From positions 62,001-126,000 of the forward strand of contig JAUNNY010000001.1 in NCBI GenBank assembly GCA_030531215.1: a stretch of 64,000 bases of DNA. The letters run 5' to 3'. The stretch is from Erysipelotrichaceae bacterium. Its GTDB lineage: Bacteria > Bacillota_I > Bacilli_A > Erysipelotrichales > Erysipelotrichaceae. This document shows, piece after piece, positions 1-8,197 of this stretch. The notes beneath the pieces were generated by a model that worked only from the letters and a program-made list of their open reading frames with translations, ran no database searches and was not told the DNA's origin. The position numbers were made by a program, and so were the translations under genes. The stretch's first letter is position 1, and every line of letters begins with the position of its first letter.

Positions 1-468
1 TATTCTGTTTCAATGACTACACGTGCTCCTAGGCCTATGGAGGTAGATGGCGTTAATTATTTCTTTGTGAGCAAAGAAAAATTCTATGAAGCGATTAAAA
101 ATGGTGAGCTTCTAGAACACGCAAGGTTTGTGGGCAATGATTATGGAACGCCTAAAGCTTACGTTGAAAAGATGAGAAACGAAGGTAAGAATGTTGTCTT
201 AGAAATTGAAATTGATGGTGCTAGACAGGTTGTAAGTAAATGTGAAGATGCACTTAGTATCTATATTGTTCCTCCTTCAATGGAAGAACTTGAAAGAAGA
301 ATCCGTGAAAGAGGTTCTGAGGATGAACAAACAATTTTAAAACGTTTATCTAAAGCTAGAGAAGAAATGAAAGAAATTGGTTTCTATAAGAACGTCGTAT
401 GTAATGATGATTTAGATAAAGCCGTTGAAGAAATAAGAAATATCATCTTAAATGAAATGAATAAATAA
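1..468 (+). CDS. gmk: Guanylate kinase, 3' part
   Basis: Guanylate kinase phosphorylates GMP (and dGMP) to GDP with ATP in the cytosol. The window opens inside the gene. Frame 1 reads Y-S-V-S directly before the ATG at 13, which is the family's 'YSVSxTTRxPR' GMP-binding stretch. So the ATG at 13 is internal, and the start and the P-loop lie upstream of the window. Visible family segments are TTRAPRPMEVDGVNYFFVS, the GNDYGTP motif and the lid-region run RRIRERGSEDEQTILKRL. About 155 residues of a usual ~205 are present. It converges on mgtE and ends at a shared bidirectional terminator. In Bacillus gmk lies near yloA (rqcH); here rqcH is 17 kb away. Confidence 0.95.
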   Translation, partial: YSVSMTTRAPRPMEVDGVNYFFVSKEKFYEAIKNGELLEHARFVGNDYGTPKAYVEKMRNEGKNVVLEIEIDGARQVVSKCEDALSIYIVPPSMEELERRIRERGSEDEQTILKRLSKAREEMKEIGFYKNVVCNDDLDKAVEEIRNIILNEMNK

Positions 469-493
469 AAAATTCACATTATGTGAATTTTTT
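467..493. terminator. Bidirectional terminator between gmk and mgtE
   Basis: A perfect 12-bp stem (467-478 pairing with 482-493) has a TTA loop. The arms are A6-TTCACA and TGTGAA-T6, so either strand ends in a U run. It serves convergent gmk and mgtE. Confidence 0.85.
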
Positions 494-1835
494 ATATTTT
501 TAAGATTGTTACTGCAATTGAGAAATATATAACTAATGATACTGCATCGACTGTGGTTGTGATTAATGGTGAAGCCATATAGGCAGGGTCTAATTTTAAT
601 TTCTTTGCGGCAATCGGTAATAACACACCTAATGATTTGGCTAGTATTGCGGTAGCGATTATAGTTAATCCTACTACTAGCGACAAGACTAATTTAGATG
701 GATTGTCTGGATACATTATCATTATTCTAATGGTGTTTACTATTGCTAATGATACACCACACATTGCAGCAACTGTTATTTCTTTGCCCCATACTTTTAA
801 GATATCTTTGGTTTCAATATCGCCAGTCGCAAGAGCACAAATGATTGATGTTGAAGCTTGAGCTCCGCAGTTACCTCCCGTATCCATAATCATCGGAATA
901 AATGATACTAGGATTGGAATAGAAGCAAAAGCTTCTTCATAGTTATTTAAAATTATTCCTGTAAAGGTTGCGGACAACATCAAGAACAATAACCAAACAA
1001 TTCTGTTCTTATATATTTTGAAGACTGACATGTGAGAGTAGCCTTCATCATCTGGAGCGATGGCTGACATGATTTGTAAGTCTTCTTCATGTTCTTCTGA
1101 TAAGACTTCCATAGCATCATCGACTGTGATAACACCGACTAATCTATTTTCATTATCAACTACAGGCATTGCTAAGAAGTCGTAGTGGTCAAACATTCTT
1201 GCGACTTCTTCTTGGTCGGTTGACGTTGTAGCAGAGATGACATTATCTTCCATAAAGTCATCAACAACATCATCATAGTCATGCAACAATAAATCTTTGA
1301 TGTCAATTACACCAGCCAAGTATTTACCTGGATCAACGATATATAAAATGTAGATTGCTTCTTTTCTTTTACCGACTTTTCTTAATTTATCGAATACATC
1401 TTTGACAGTTGAACCCGAAGCTATTTCGATGAAGTCAGTTGTCATGATAGATCCAGCAGAATCATCAGGATACTTTAAGATTTCATTGATAGCTTTTCTT
1501 TTTTCTGGTTTAGTGTTTTTTAATAGTCTAGTTACGACATTAGCTGGCATTTCACCGATTAAATCAGCAGCATCATCGACGAATAGGCCAGAGATGATGT
1601 CAGATATTTCCTTATCTGATAATAAATTTAACAAATCTTCTTGAGTTTCAGGCTCCATATAGGCAAAAATATCTGCTGCTTCTGATTTAGGAAGTAGTCT
1701 AAAAATGATGGCTACATCTTCTTCAGATAATTCATCTAGGCATTCTGAAATATCGGCATTATTTGCATCTTCTAAAAGAGCCTTTAATCTTTTAAAGTCT
1801 TTTTTAGAGATTAGATCGATTATTTTTTCTAACAT
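492..1835 (-). CDS. mgtE: Magnesium transporter MgtE
   Basis: Mg2+-gated Mg2+ channel of the inner membrane. The 447 residues show the full family order. An acidic helical MgtE-N domain comes first (about 1-125). A CBS pair follows (about 135-250; 'DDSAGSIMTTDFIEI' and 'MPVVDNENRLVGVITVDD'). Five transmembrane helices end the protein (about 275-447) with the signature 'PIIMDTGGNCGAQAST' lining the pore. The ATG is preceded by TAAGGAGG at good spacing. The TAA in that Shine-Dalgarno is also the stop codon of a 29-codon leader ORF, suggesting translational coupling. I see no M-box-like Mg riboswitch: the transcript leader would be too short. The gene is complete and nothing in it looks damaged. 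Confidence 0.95.
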   Translation of the reverse strand: MLEKIIDLISKKDFKRLKALLEDANNADISECLDELSEEDVAIIFRLLPKSEAADIFAYMEPETQEDLLNLLSDKEISDIISGLFVDDAADLIGEMPANVVTRLLKNTKPEKRKAINEILKYPDDSAGSIMTTDFIEIASGSTVKDVFDKLRKVGKRKEAIYILYIVDPGKYLAGVIDIKDLLLHDYDDVVDDFMEDNVISATTSTDQEEVARMFDHYDFLAMPVVDNENRLVGVITVDDAMEVLSEEHEEDLQIMSAIAPDDEGYSHMSVFKIYKNRIVWLLFLMLSATFTGIILNNYEEAFASIPILVSFIPMIMDTGGNCGAQASTSIICALATGDIETKDILKVWGKEITVAAMCGVSLAIVNTIRIMIMYPDNPSKLVLSLVVGLTIIATAILAKSLGVLLPIAAKKLKLDPAYMASPLITTTVDAVSLVIYFSIAVTILKI

Positions 1836-1847
1836 TTGTCTTCCTCC

Positions 1848-1937
1848 TTATTTTGTTAAGAAAGACAAACTTAAATTGACACTCGGGTGTCCATCTAAAT
1901 TTGTCTTATTATTGCTGTTACATAAATGAACATCCAT
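1848..1937 (-). CDS. 29-residue leader ORF ahead of mgtE
   Basis: On the minus strand an ATG at 1937 follows AAAAGGAG (1948-1955) by ten bases. It opens a 29-codon frame beginning MDVHLCNSNN and ending SLSFLTK. Its TAA (1848-1850) is embedded in the mgtE Shine-Dalgarno TAAGGAGG, and mgtE starts 12 bases after the stop. The frame contains a strong hairpin (1862-1907). I do not recognise the peptide: it has no signal peptide, no proline or acidic run and no membrane segment. Position, its own ribosome-binding site and stop-SD overlap suggest a regulatory leader peptide or a coupling ORF for Mg2+ uptake. A chance short frame remains possible. Confidence 0.5.
   Translation of the reverse strand: MDVHLCNSNNKTNLDGHPSVNLSLSFLTK
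1862..1907 (-). promoter_or_regulatory. Hairpin inside the mgtE leader ORF
   Basis: Read on the minus strand, AAGACAAATTTA pairs with TAAGTTTGTCTT (12 pairs, one G-U). Inside is a second 5-bp helix, GACAC/GTGTC, with a CCGA loop. The helix ends shortly before the mgtE Shine-Dalgarno and has no U run after it, so it is not a simple terminator. Ribosomes translating the leader ORF would have to melt it. Confidence 0.55.
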
Positions 1938-1968
1938 AAGTGCTTTTCTCCTTTTCTATTAATAGTTT

Positions 1969-1999
1969 ATCATATGAAACTCGTTTTTTTGTAAGTAAA
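1969..1999 (-). promoter_or_regulatory. Probable promoter of the mgtE transcript
   Basis: Minus-strand -10 TATGAT (1969-1974) has a weak -35 candidate TTTACT (1994-1999) at 19 bp. It lies just beyond the rpsD terminator. Transcription would start about 25 bases before the leader ORF, leaving no room for a large riboswitch. Confidence 0.4.
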
Positions 2000-2003
2000 A
2001 TGT

Positions 2004-2031
2004 ATAAAAAAAGAGCTCTTTTAGGAGCTCT
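2004..2031 (-). terminator. Terminator of rpsD
   Basis: On the minus strand AGAGCTC (2025-2031) pairs with GAGCTCT (2012-2018) around a six-base loop, followed by a run of T. It lies just past the rpsD stop. Confidence 0.85.
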
Positions 2032-2041
2032 ATTTTCACGA

Positions 2042-2647
2042 TTATCTGTTGTAATATTCGATAACAAGTAATTCGTTGATTTCTGGAGTTAATTCTTTTC
2101 TCTCAGGTAATCTTACATATTTACCTTTACGAGCATCTTTATCAACTTCTACATAATCCTTGAATGATACTGTAGCTTCTAGAGATTCAGCGATAAAACT
2201 GTTGTTTCTAGATTTTTCTTTAACTTCAACAGTTGAACCAACTTTAACTTGTGCAGATGGGATATCAACTTTCTTACCGTTAACTAGGATATGGCCATGG
2301 TTAACTAGTTGTCTTGCTTGTTTACGTGTTGATGCAAAACCCATACGGTATACTAGGTTATCTAATCTAGATTCTAGTAATACGAATAAGTTTGTACCAG
2401 TAACACCTTTCATAGCAACGGCTTTTGTGTAAGTGTTAAAGAATTGCTTCTCGCTCAATCCATACAAGTGTCTCAATTTTTGCTTTTCAGCTTTTTGTAG
2501 ACCATAGTTAGATTGTTTGATTCTCTTTGAAGGACTACCGTGTTGTCCTGGGATGTAAGGTCTCTTAGCTAACTCTTCACCTGTTTCTAGGATAGAGAAG
2601 TTTAGACGTCTTGAAATTCTCCAAGTAGGACCTGTGTTTCTTGCCAT
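2042..2647 (-). CDS. rpsD: 30S ribosomal protein S4
   Basis: Primary 16S rRNA-binding protein of the small subunit. Its 201 residues are the usual bacterial length. It has the N-terminal arm 'MARNTGPTWRISRRLNFS' and the S4 RNA-binding domain around 'RLDNLVYRMGFASTRKQAR' and 'VNHGHILVNGKKVDIPS'. The N-terminal region lacks the zinc cysteines found in some S4 proteins. Start choice is firm: TAAGGAGG sits eight bases before ATG. A consensus promoter and a long structured leader lie upstream, consistent with the S4 autoregulation known in Bacillus subtilis. It is divergent from ezrA, the same neighbour as in Bacillus. Confidence 0.97.
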   Translation of the reverse strand: MARNTGPTWRISRRLNFSILETGEELAKRPYIPGQHGSPSKRIKQSNYGLQKAEKQKLRHLYGLSEKQFFNTYTKAVAMKGVTGTNLFVLLESRLDNLVYRMGFASTRKQARQLVNHGHILVNGKKVDIPSAQVKVGSTVEVKEKSRNNSFIAESLEATVSFKDYVEVDKDARKGKYVRLPERKELTPEINELLVIEYYNR

Positions 2648-2675
2648 AAGTTTACCTCCTTAAGTAAGTACAGGT

Positions 2676-2784
2676 GTAAATCATTATTAGCTGTATTGAT
2701 ATAAGATTTTCACGAATAGCGCTTCATTACTAATCTACCAAATAGCTATCAATGCATCACTAATAACTTTACATGCTGCTATTT
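2676..2784 (-). promoter_or_regulatory. Structured rpsD leader, candidate S4-binding pseudoknot
   Basis: Nested pairings can be read on the minus strand. GTAAA (2768-2772) pairs with TTTAC (2676-2680), and GTTATTAG (2760-2767) with CTAATAAT (2683-2690). ATTGATA (2747-2753) pairs with TATCAAT (2695-2701), and AGATT (2732-2736) with AATCT (2704-2708). AAATAGC (2778-2784), outside this stem, can pair with GCTATTT (2740-2746) inside its loop, forming a pseudoknot. S4 binding a pseudoknotted rpsD leader is established in Bacillus; assignment here is inferred from position and fold. Confidence 0.65.
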
Positions 2785-2796
2785 ATGTGCTTATTT

Positions 2797-2825
2797 ATTG
2801 TATTAAAAATGTACGTTTGTGTCAA
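2797..2825 (-). promoter_or_regulatory. rpsD promoter
   Basis: Minus-strand TTGACA (2820-2825), 17-bp spacer, TACAAT (2797-2802). Transcription from about 2790 gives a leader of roughly 140 bases. Confidence 0.85.
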
Positions 2826-2854
2826 TTGAAAAATGGTATTTTTAATAGTAAAAT
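2826..2854 (+). promoter_or_regulatory. ezrA promoter, leaderless arrangement
   Basis: TTGAAA (2826-2831), 17-bp spacer, TAAAAT (2849-2854). The -10 ends eight bases before the ATG at 2863, so the message should begin within about two bases of the start codon. There is no Shine-Dalgarno. The ATG at 2833 lies inside this promoter and cannot be used from it. Confidence 0.75.
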
Positions 2855-2862
2855 TAACGTAT

Positions 2863-4566
2863 ATGAGCACTAAAATTGTTTTGATTATTGTGGGTGTTTT
2901 AGCCCTTATTGTTGTTATCACGATCGCTATTTTGATTAGTAATGCTAAAAAGGCAAAATTAAAGAAAGCTATTGATGATTTAAACGTCAGATATAACGAA
3001 ATTAAGACCACGCCAATCGCTTTTAAGTTGAATAAAGCGCAAACGATGGCGAAACGTAATGAAAAAACTAGTACGACTGTATCTAAGTACTATCAACAAT
3101 ATGAAGAAGTTGAAAAACGTATCAGTGATATCCAAGATTTAATGAATAATTTGGATGATGCTTTTAGTAGTAAGAAATATAAAGATGCTAGAAATATCAT
3201 TGATGAGACAAATAGCGAAATTGAAACTGTCGAAAACGAAATTGAACATATAGATAGGTTTTTAGATAAATTCTCAGAAAAAGAGAACGAACAAAGAGAA
3301 TATTCATCAAAATTAAAAGAAGAATATCGTATTATTAGAAATGCTGTAAATGCGAATTCTAATTCTTTATCTATATCTTTGAATGCGATGGAAAATAAAC
3401 TTAATGCTTGTGAAGAATTGTTTTCTATTTCAGAAGAATGGATATATGCTAATGAATATTCAGAAGCTCAGGAAAGCTTAGAGAAGATAGAAACTATTTT
3501 AGCCGATTTAAGAAACTGCGGAAATCACATCCCATCATTGATTAAAGATATTAAGGGTGTGCTTCCTGTAATGTTAGATGAAGTTAAAAGAGAATATGCT
3601 TTAACTAGACAAAGAGGTGTATATCTAAATCATCTTGATGTAGATGGCAAGTTACAAGAGATTGAAGACAATATAAATTCTGATACAAAACTTTTAATGG
3701 AAGGAAGTATCGAAGGCATTAAACAAAGAGTTTCAAGCGCAAAGAACACTTTAAATTCATTTGTTGACTTGTTTGAAAAAGAAAATAGATCGTTTAAAGA
3801 GGCTAAAGATACAAATGCTTCTTCTTATGAAAATATTCAAGAACTTGTTAAGATTGAAAACTATGTACGTATCGCTTATGACAAGGATTCTGCAAGATAT
3901 GGTCTAGAAAACTTACAAGATACACTAAAGAAACAAAGAGAAAATACTGAAGAATATAAGAGTAGATATAAGGAAATAGATGAAGAACTGTCTTTGAACA
4001 ATAAGCCTGCATCAGAATTGTTGGATGCGGCAATCGAACTTCAAAAGAAGACAGAAAATGATAAAAAGGAATTATATTCTTATAAAACAATTATTGATAA
4101 ATCTAATGATGGTGAACAAAGAGCTATTTCTCAATTAGTTAAGTTACAGCTAGTTGTATCAGAAGTTGAAGCTAAGGTAGCAGAATATCGATTACCTTCA
4201 ATCGCTGCAACTTATGAAAGCGATTTGAAAGCATCTTATGAACATATCGACAATATTAAGAAGCTATTAAAAGAAATTCCTATCAATATTGATGAATTAA
4301 ATACTAATCTTGATGCTGCAATCGATTTTGTCTTCAGATTCTATAACAATGTCAATAATGTTGTAGGAATGGCCATCATGGTTGAAAATGCGATTGTCTT
4401 TGGTAATAAGTACCGTTCTACTTATCCAGAGATAGATCGTTCACTATCAAAAGCAGAATTCCAATTCTTAAATGGTGAATATACAAAAGCTCTTAAGACA
4501 GCAATTACTTGTATGGAAACTTTATTCCCAGAGAATGCGGATGAAAAGATAATGGAGAATGCTTAG
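2863..4566 (+). CDS. ezrA: Septation ring regulator EzrA
   Basis: EzrA is a membrane-anchored, spectrin-like regulator of FtsZ ring formation in Bacillota. The 567 residues show one N-terminal membrane helix (about 4-25, rich in I, V, L), then almost continuous coiled coil with heptad-like E/K/L spacing. They end in a conserved-looking QFLNGEYTKALKTAI segment. This matches the family length of about 570. I start at 2863 because the in-frame ATG at 2833 lies between the -35 and -10 elements. The gene overlaps the next by one base, and the rpsD-ezrA-desulfurase-thiI order matches Bacillus. Confidence 0.9.
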   Translation: MSTKIVLIIVGVLALIVVITIAILISNAKKAKLKKAIDDLNVRYNEIKTTPIAFKLNKAQTMAKRNEKTSTTVSKYYQQYEEVEKRISDIQDLMNNLDDAFSSKKYKDARNIIDETNSEIETVENEIEHIDRFLDKFSEKENEQREYSSKLKEEYRIIRNAVNANSNSLSISLNAMENKLNACEELFSISEEWIYANEYSEAQESLEKIETILADLRNCGNHIPSLIKDIKGVLPVMLDEVKREYALTRQRGVYLNHLDVDGKLQEIEDNINSDTKLLMEGSIEGIKQRVSSAKNTLNSFVDLFEKENRSFKEAKDTNASSYENIQELVKIENYVRIAYDKDSARYGLENLQDTLKKQRENTEEYKSRYKEIDEELSLNNKPASELLDAAIELQKKTENDKKELYSYKTIIDKSNDGEQRAISQLVKLQLVVSEVEAKVAEYRLPSIAATYESDLKASYEHIDNIKKLLKEIPINIDELNTNLDAAIDFVFRFYNNVNNVVGMAIMVENAIVFGNKYRSTYPEIDRSLSKAEFQFLNGEYTKALKTAITCMETLFPENADEKIMENA

Positions 4567-5672
4567 TGAAGGTTTATCTAGATGCTGTATCTACCACTAA
4601 TGTTAATAAAGATGTATTAGATACATACAAAAAATTATTAGATAAATATTATTGTAATAGCGATGCCTTATATGATGATGGCGTCGCTATTTATGATATG
4701 CAAGAAAAATCACGTAATATAATCTGTGAGCTTTTAGGAATAAAGAAAAATGAACTTATTTTTACTGCGGGCGCATCTGAAGCTAATTCTTTAGCTATCA
4801 AAGGTTTAGCTTTTAAACATCCTGAAAGAAAACATTTAATTACTTCAATATATGAGCATTCCTCTGCATATAATTCATTTAAACAGTTACAAGAACAATT
4901 TGGATATGAAGTTACTTATCTTATGCCTGATGAAAATGGTCAGATAACTAAAGAAGCAGTAAAGAAGGCGCTAAGAGATGATACTTTATTAGTTTCAATA
5001 ATGTGTGTGAATAATGAGATTGGTGTAATGAATAATATCAACGAAATAGGTCAGGTTGTTAAGAAACATAGTGGCACTTATTTTCATAGTGATATTACCC
5101 AAGCTTTAGGCAAAGTTGATATAGATTTAACTTATGTTGATATGGCTAGTTTTAGTGCTCATAAGATTCACGGCTTAAAGGGTAGTGGAGGCTTAATTAA
5201 AAAGGAATTTGTTGAACTTTCGCCAATTATTTCTGGTGGTCAACAAGAATTCTCTTTACGTGGTGGTACTTCTAATGCATTAGTTAATATTGTTTTAGCT
5301 AAAACAATTAGAATAGCTTTAGAGAATAAAGATAAATATCATAACTATTTAAATGAATTGAATAAAAGACTCATTGATGGTTTAACAGGTTTGGTAAAGA
5401 TTAATACTTATCCTAGTAGTTTAAATACTTTAATCAATGTTACTAGTAAAATCACTTCTGAAGTTTTATTAAATGCATTGAATCAAAAAGGTATTATGGT
5501 TTCAAGTAAATCTACTTGTGGTTCTAGAAAGAATGAACTTAATCGTACATTAGGTAGTATGGATATCGATGAAGATTATAGTATCCGTATCTCTTTCGAT
5601 TATACGAATACTATTGAAGAGATTGATTATTTTATAACTTGTTTAAAGGAGATTTTAGATAAATATGCCTGA
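4566..5672 (+). CDS. Cysteine desulfurase of the NifS/IscS family
   Basis: PLP enzyme that removes sulfur from cysteine as an enzyme-bound persulfide. The 368 residues form a class V aminotransferase fold. The PLP lysine sits in SAHKIHG (about residue 200), the PLP-contact stretch in FTAGASEANSLAIKG, and a loop cysteine in SKSTCGS (about 318) that should carry the persulfide. Start is GTG at 4566, overlapping the last base of the ezrA stop; GGAG lies eight bases upstream. It is followed directly by thiI, its expected sulfur acceptor, so its main job is probably 4-thiouridine (and perhaps thiamine thiazole) sulfur supply, as for NifZ/YrvO-type desulfurases in Bacillus. Confidence 0.9.
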   Translation: MKVYLDAVSTTNVNKDVLDTYKKLLDKYYCNSDALYDDGVAIYDMQEKSRNIICELLGIKKNELIFTAGASEANSLAIKGLAFKHPERKHLITSIYEHSSAYNSFKQLQEQFGYEVTYLMPDENGQITKEAVKKALRDDTLLVSIMCVNNEIGVMNNINEIGQVVKKHSGTYFHSDITQALGKVDIDLTYVDMASFSAHKIHGLKGSGGLIKKEFVELSPIISGGQQEFSLRGGTSNALVNIVLAKTIRIALENKDKYHNYLNELNKRLIDGLTGLVKINTYPSSLNTLINVTSKITSEVLLNALNQKGIMVSSKSTCGSRKNELNRTLGSMDIDEDYSIRISFDYTNTIEEIDYFITCLKEILDKYA

Positions 5673-6867
5673 GATGTTATATGATCACATTATTGTGCGA
5701 TATGGTGAATTATCTACTAAAGGTAAGAATAGAAAAGAATTCACTAGACAATTGACACATAATATTCGTAAAAGATTAACTGATTATGAAAAGCTAAGTT
5801 ACAATACTTTGCACGATGGTTTATTTATAAAACTTAATGGCGAAGATTATTCTTTAATCAAACAAGATTTAAAAGATATCTTTGGATATAGTTATTTTTC
5901 AGGTGCTGTTAAGTGTAGTAAAGATATAGAAGATGTTAAAAAACTGTCTCTTGAACTAATTAAAAAGGGTGAATATAAAACATTTAAGATTCATACGAAA
6001 CGTCATGATAAGAATTATCCAATGCATAGTGATGATATCAATAGAGCTTTAGCTGGTAATATTTTACATAATACTGATTTATTAGTTGATGTACATAATC
6101 CTGATATAACAATATATGTATCTGTTGATGTCGATAATATTTATATTATGGATGAAAAGGTTAGAGGTATAGGTGGATATCCAACAGGTATTAATGGTAA
6201 AGCTATGGTTATGATGTCTGGTGGCATTGATTCTCCAGTCGCTGCATATTTAACAATGAAAAGGGGTATGAGGATTGAATGTGTTCATTTTGCATCGATG
6301 CCTTATACATCTCAACAGGCTTTAGATAAGGTATTAACATTAGCTAAGAAAATATCAGTATGTCAAGAAAATATCATCGTTCACGTTATTCCGTTTACTG
6401 ATTTACAATTAGCTATTTATAAACATTGTGATGAATCTTATGCGATTACAATTATGCGTAGAATGATGTATAGAATTGCGGATAAACTATGTCAAGCTCG
6501 AAACATCAAGATGATTACAAATGGTGAATCTATTGGCCAAGTCGCATCACAAACTCCTGAATCAATTAGTGTTATTGCGAAAGTTTCAGATACATTGATT
6601 TTAAGACCTCTTTGTATGATGGACAAACTTGAAATAATTGATATGGCTAAGAAGATAGATACATATGAAACTAGTATTCTTCCTTATGAGGATTGTTGTA
6701 CTATATTTGATCCAAAAAATCCTGTTACTAAACCAAAAGAAGACAAATGTTTATATTATGAATCATTATTTGATTATGAAACATTAGTTAACGAATGTAT
6801 CAATAATGACAAAATAATAAAAGTATCATATAGAGATGGAGGGGATGAAGATGAATCTATATTCTAA
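5665..6867 (+). CDS. thiI: tRNA 4-thiouridine synthetase ThiI
   Basis: Adenylates and thiolates uridine 8 of tRNA using persulfide sulfur from the adjacent desulfurase. The 400 residues comprise a ferredoxin-like start (YDHIIVRYGELSTKGKNRKEF), a THUMP domain (about 60-165) and a PP-loop ATPase with SGGIDSPVAAY at about 184-194. The C-terminal rhodanese domain of the E. coli enzyme is absent, as in Bacillus. AAGGAG lies 12 bases before the ATG at 5665, favouring that start over the ATG at 5674. It overlaps the desulfurase by eight bases and the following aminopeptidase by 17. Confidence 0.95.
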   Translation: MPEMLYDHIIVRYGELSTKGKNRKEFTRQLTHNIRKRLTDYEKLSYNTLHDGLFIKLNGEDYSLIKQDLKDIFGYSYFSGAVKCSKDIEDVKKLSLELIKKGEYKTFKIHTKRHDKNYPMHSDDINRALAGNILHNTDLLVDVHNPDITIYVSVDVDNIYIMDEKVRGIGGYPTGINGKAMVMMSGGIDSPVAAYLTMKRGMRIECVHFASMPYTSQQALDKVLTLAKKISVCQENIIVHVIPFTDLQLAIYKHCDESYAITIMRRMMYRIADKLCQARNIKMITNGESIGQVASQTPESISVIAKVSDTLILRPLCMMDKLEIIDMAKKIDTYETSILPYEDCCTIFDPKNPVTKPKEDKCLYYESLFDYETLVNECINNDKIIKVSYRDGGDEDESIF

Positions 6868-8080
6868 AAGAAGACAAAATGTTTTAACAAGAATGGAAGA
6901 CAATAGTGTCTTATTATTGTTTTCAGGAAAAGCTATCGCTAAATCAGAAGATGAATGTTATGACTTTGATGTGAATCGTAATTTCTATTATTTAACAGGC
7001 TTAGAGAAAGAAGACATGGTGTTGATGCTTTCGAAGAATAATGGAAAGATTTCTGAAGCTTTGTTTATTCTTCCTTATAATGAATATCTTGCAAGATGGG
7101 TTGGTGGCAGGATGTCTAAGCAAGAAGCTAGTGAAATCTCTGATGTTAAGAATGTTTGTAATAGAGATGAATTAGATGATAATGTTGCTAGAATTATTGA
7201 ACGTTCTAGAGGCAAACAGTTTATGATATATTTTGATTTTTGGCATTATACATATGATCAAAATAATTCTGAAGCTACTAAATATGCTGACCTTCTAAAA
7301 CAAAAATATCCTTATTTGTCTTTAGTAGATATATTCCCAATCTTAACTTCATTAAGAATGGTTAAAGATGAATATGAAGTTGCTTGTATTAAGAAGGCTA
7401 TCAATATCACTAATTTAGGTATTCGTAAAATGATGAAGAATATTAAACCTGAATTAAATGAAATGGTTATGGAAGGTGTATTTGATTTTGTCTTAAAAGA
7501 GAATTTGTGTAATAAAAATGCCTTTAAGACTATTGCTGCAAGTGGGCATCGCGCTACTATTCTTCATTACTCTACAAATAACCAAGTTATGAAGGATGGC
7601 GAATTATTCTTATGTGATTTAGGTGCTTCATATAAGAACTATGCTGCTGATATAACACGTACCTTCCCAGTTAATGGTAAGTTTAGTGATCGCCAAAAAG
7701 AAATATACGAAATGGTATTACAAGCACAAAGAATTGTTGTAGATCACGCAAAAGAGGGTGTCACTTTAAGAGATTTAAATAAATTAGTTGTTGATTATTA
7801 TCGCGATGAGCTTCCTAAACATGGACTAACTAAAGGTGTTAATGAGTACTATTTCCATTCAGTATCTCACCATTTAGGTTTAGATACTCATGATGTTTCA
7901 TTGGATGAACCACTTAGAGCAGGCTGCGTAATTACTAATGAACCTGGATTATATATAGTTGACGAAGCAATAGGAATTAGAATTGAAGATGATTTATTGA
8001 TTACCGAAAATGGTTGTGTCATCTTATCTAAAGACATAATCAAAGAAGTTGATGATATAGAAAACTTCATGAATCACTAA
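6851..8080 (+). CDS. Aminopeptidase P (Xaa-Pro aminopeptidase, M24B)
   Basis: Removes an N-terminal residue preceding proline, using a dinuclear metal centre in a pita-bread fold. The 409 residues have an aminopeptidase P N-domain (about 1-130). The catalytic domain carries the metal ligands in order: two Asp in CDLGASYKNYAADITRTFP, His in SVSHHLGLDTHD, Glu in TNEPGLY and Glu in GIRIEDD. I place the start at 6851 because GGAGGGG (6838-6844) is correctly spaced for it and too close to the ATG at 6845. The gene overlaps the thiI end by 17 bases and closes the ezrA-thiI unit at a strong terminator. Confidence 0.92.
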   Translation: MNLYSKRRQNVLTRMEDNSVLLLFSGKAIAKSEDECYDFDVNRNFYYLTGLEKEDMVLMLSKNNGKISEALFILPYNEYLARWVGGRMSKQEASEISDVKNVCNRDELDDNVARIIERSRGKQFMIYFDFWHYTYDQNNSEATKYADLLKQKYPYLSLVDIFPILTSLRMVKDEYEVACIKKAINITNLGIRKMMKNIKPELNEMVMEGVFDFVLKENLCNKNAFKTIAASGHRATILHYSTNNQVMKDGELFLCDLGASYKNYAADITRTFPVNGKFSDRQKEIYEMVLQAQRIVVDHAKEGVTLRDLNKLVVDYYRDELPKHGLTKGVNEYYFHSVSHHLGLDTHDVSLDEPLRAGCVITNEPGLYIVDEAIGIRIEDDLLITENGCVILSKDIIKEVDDIENFMNH

Positions 8081-8106
8081 TATTTTCATAAAATTTTCAT
8101 AGAAAT

Positions 8107-8138
8107 AGCTAATATCGTAAAAGATATTAGCTTTTTTT
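8107..8138 (+). terminator. Terminator after the aminopeptidase gene
   Basis: AGCTAATATC (8107-8116) and GATATTAGCT (8123-8132) form a 10-bp stem with loop GTAAAA and a T7 tail. It isolates the type VII locus from the upstream operon. Confidence 0.9.
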
Positions 8139-8197
8139 GTAAAAAAATTAAGCATTTATAACTTTTGCCTTGAATAAATATATAAGGAGGTAAAATG

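Noticed and set aside
1938..2003. M-box or other magnesium riboswitch upstream of mgtE
   Set aside because: Only about 25 bases separate the likely transcription start from the leader ORF, and the rpsD terminator bounds the region; no multi-helix aptamer fits.
2833..2862. ezrA starting at the upstream ATG (2833)
   Set aside because: That ATG lies between a good -35 and -10 pair, so it would not be in the message; EzrA's usual short N-terminus before the membrane helix fits 2863.
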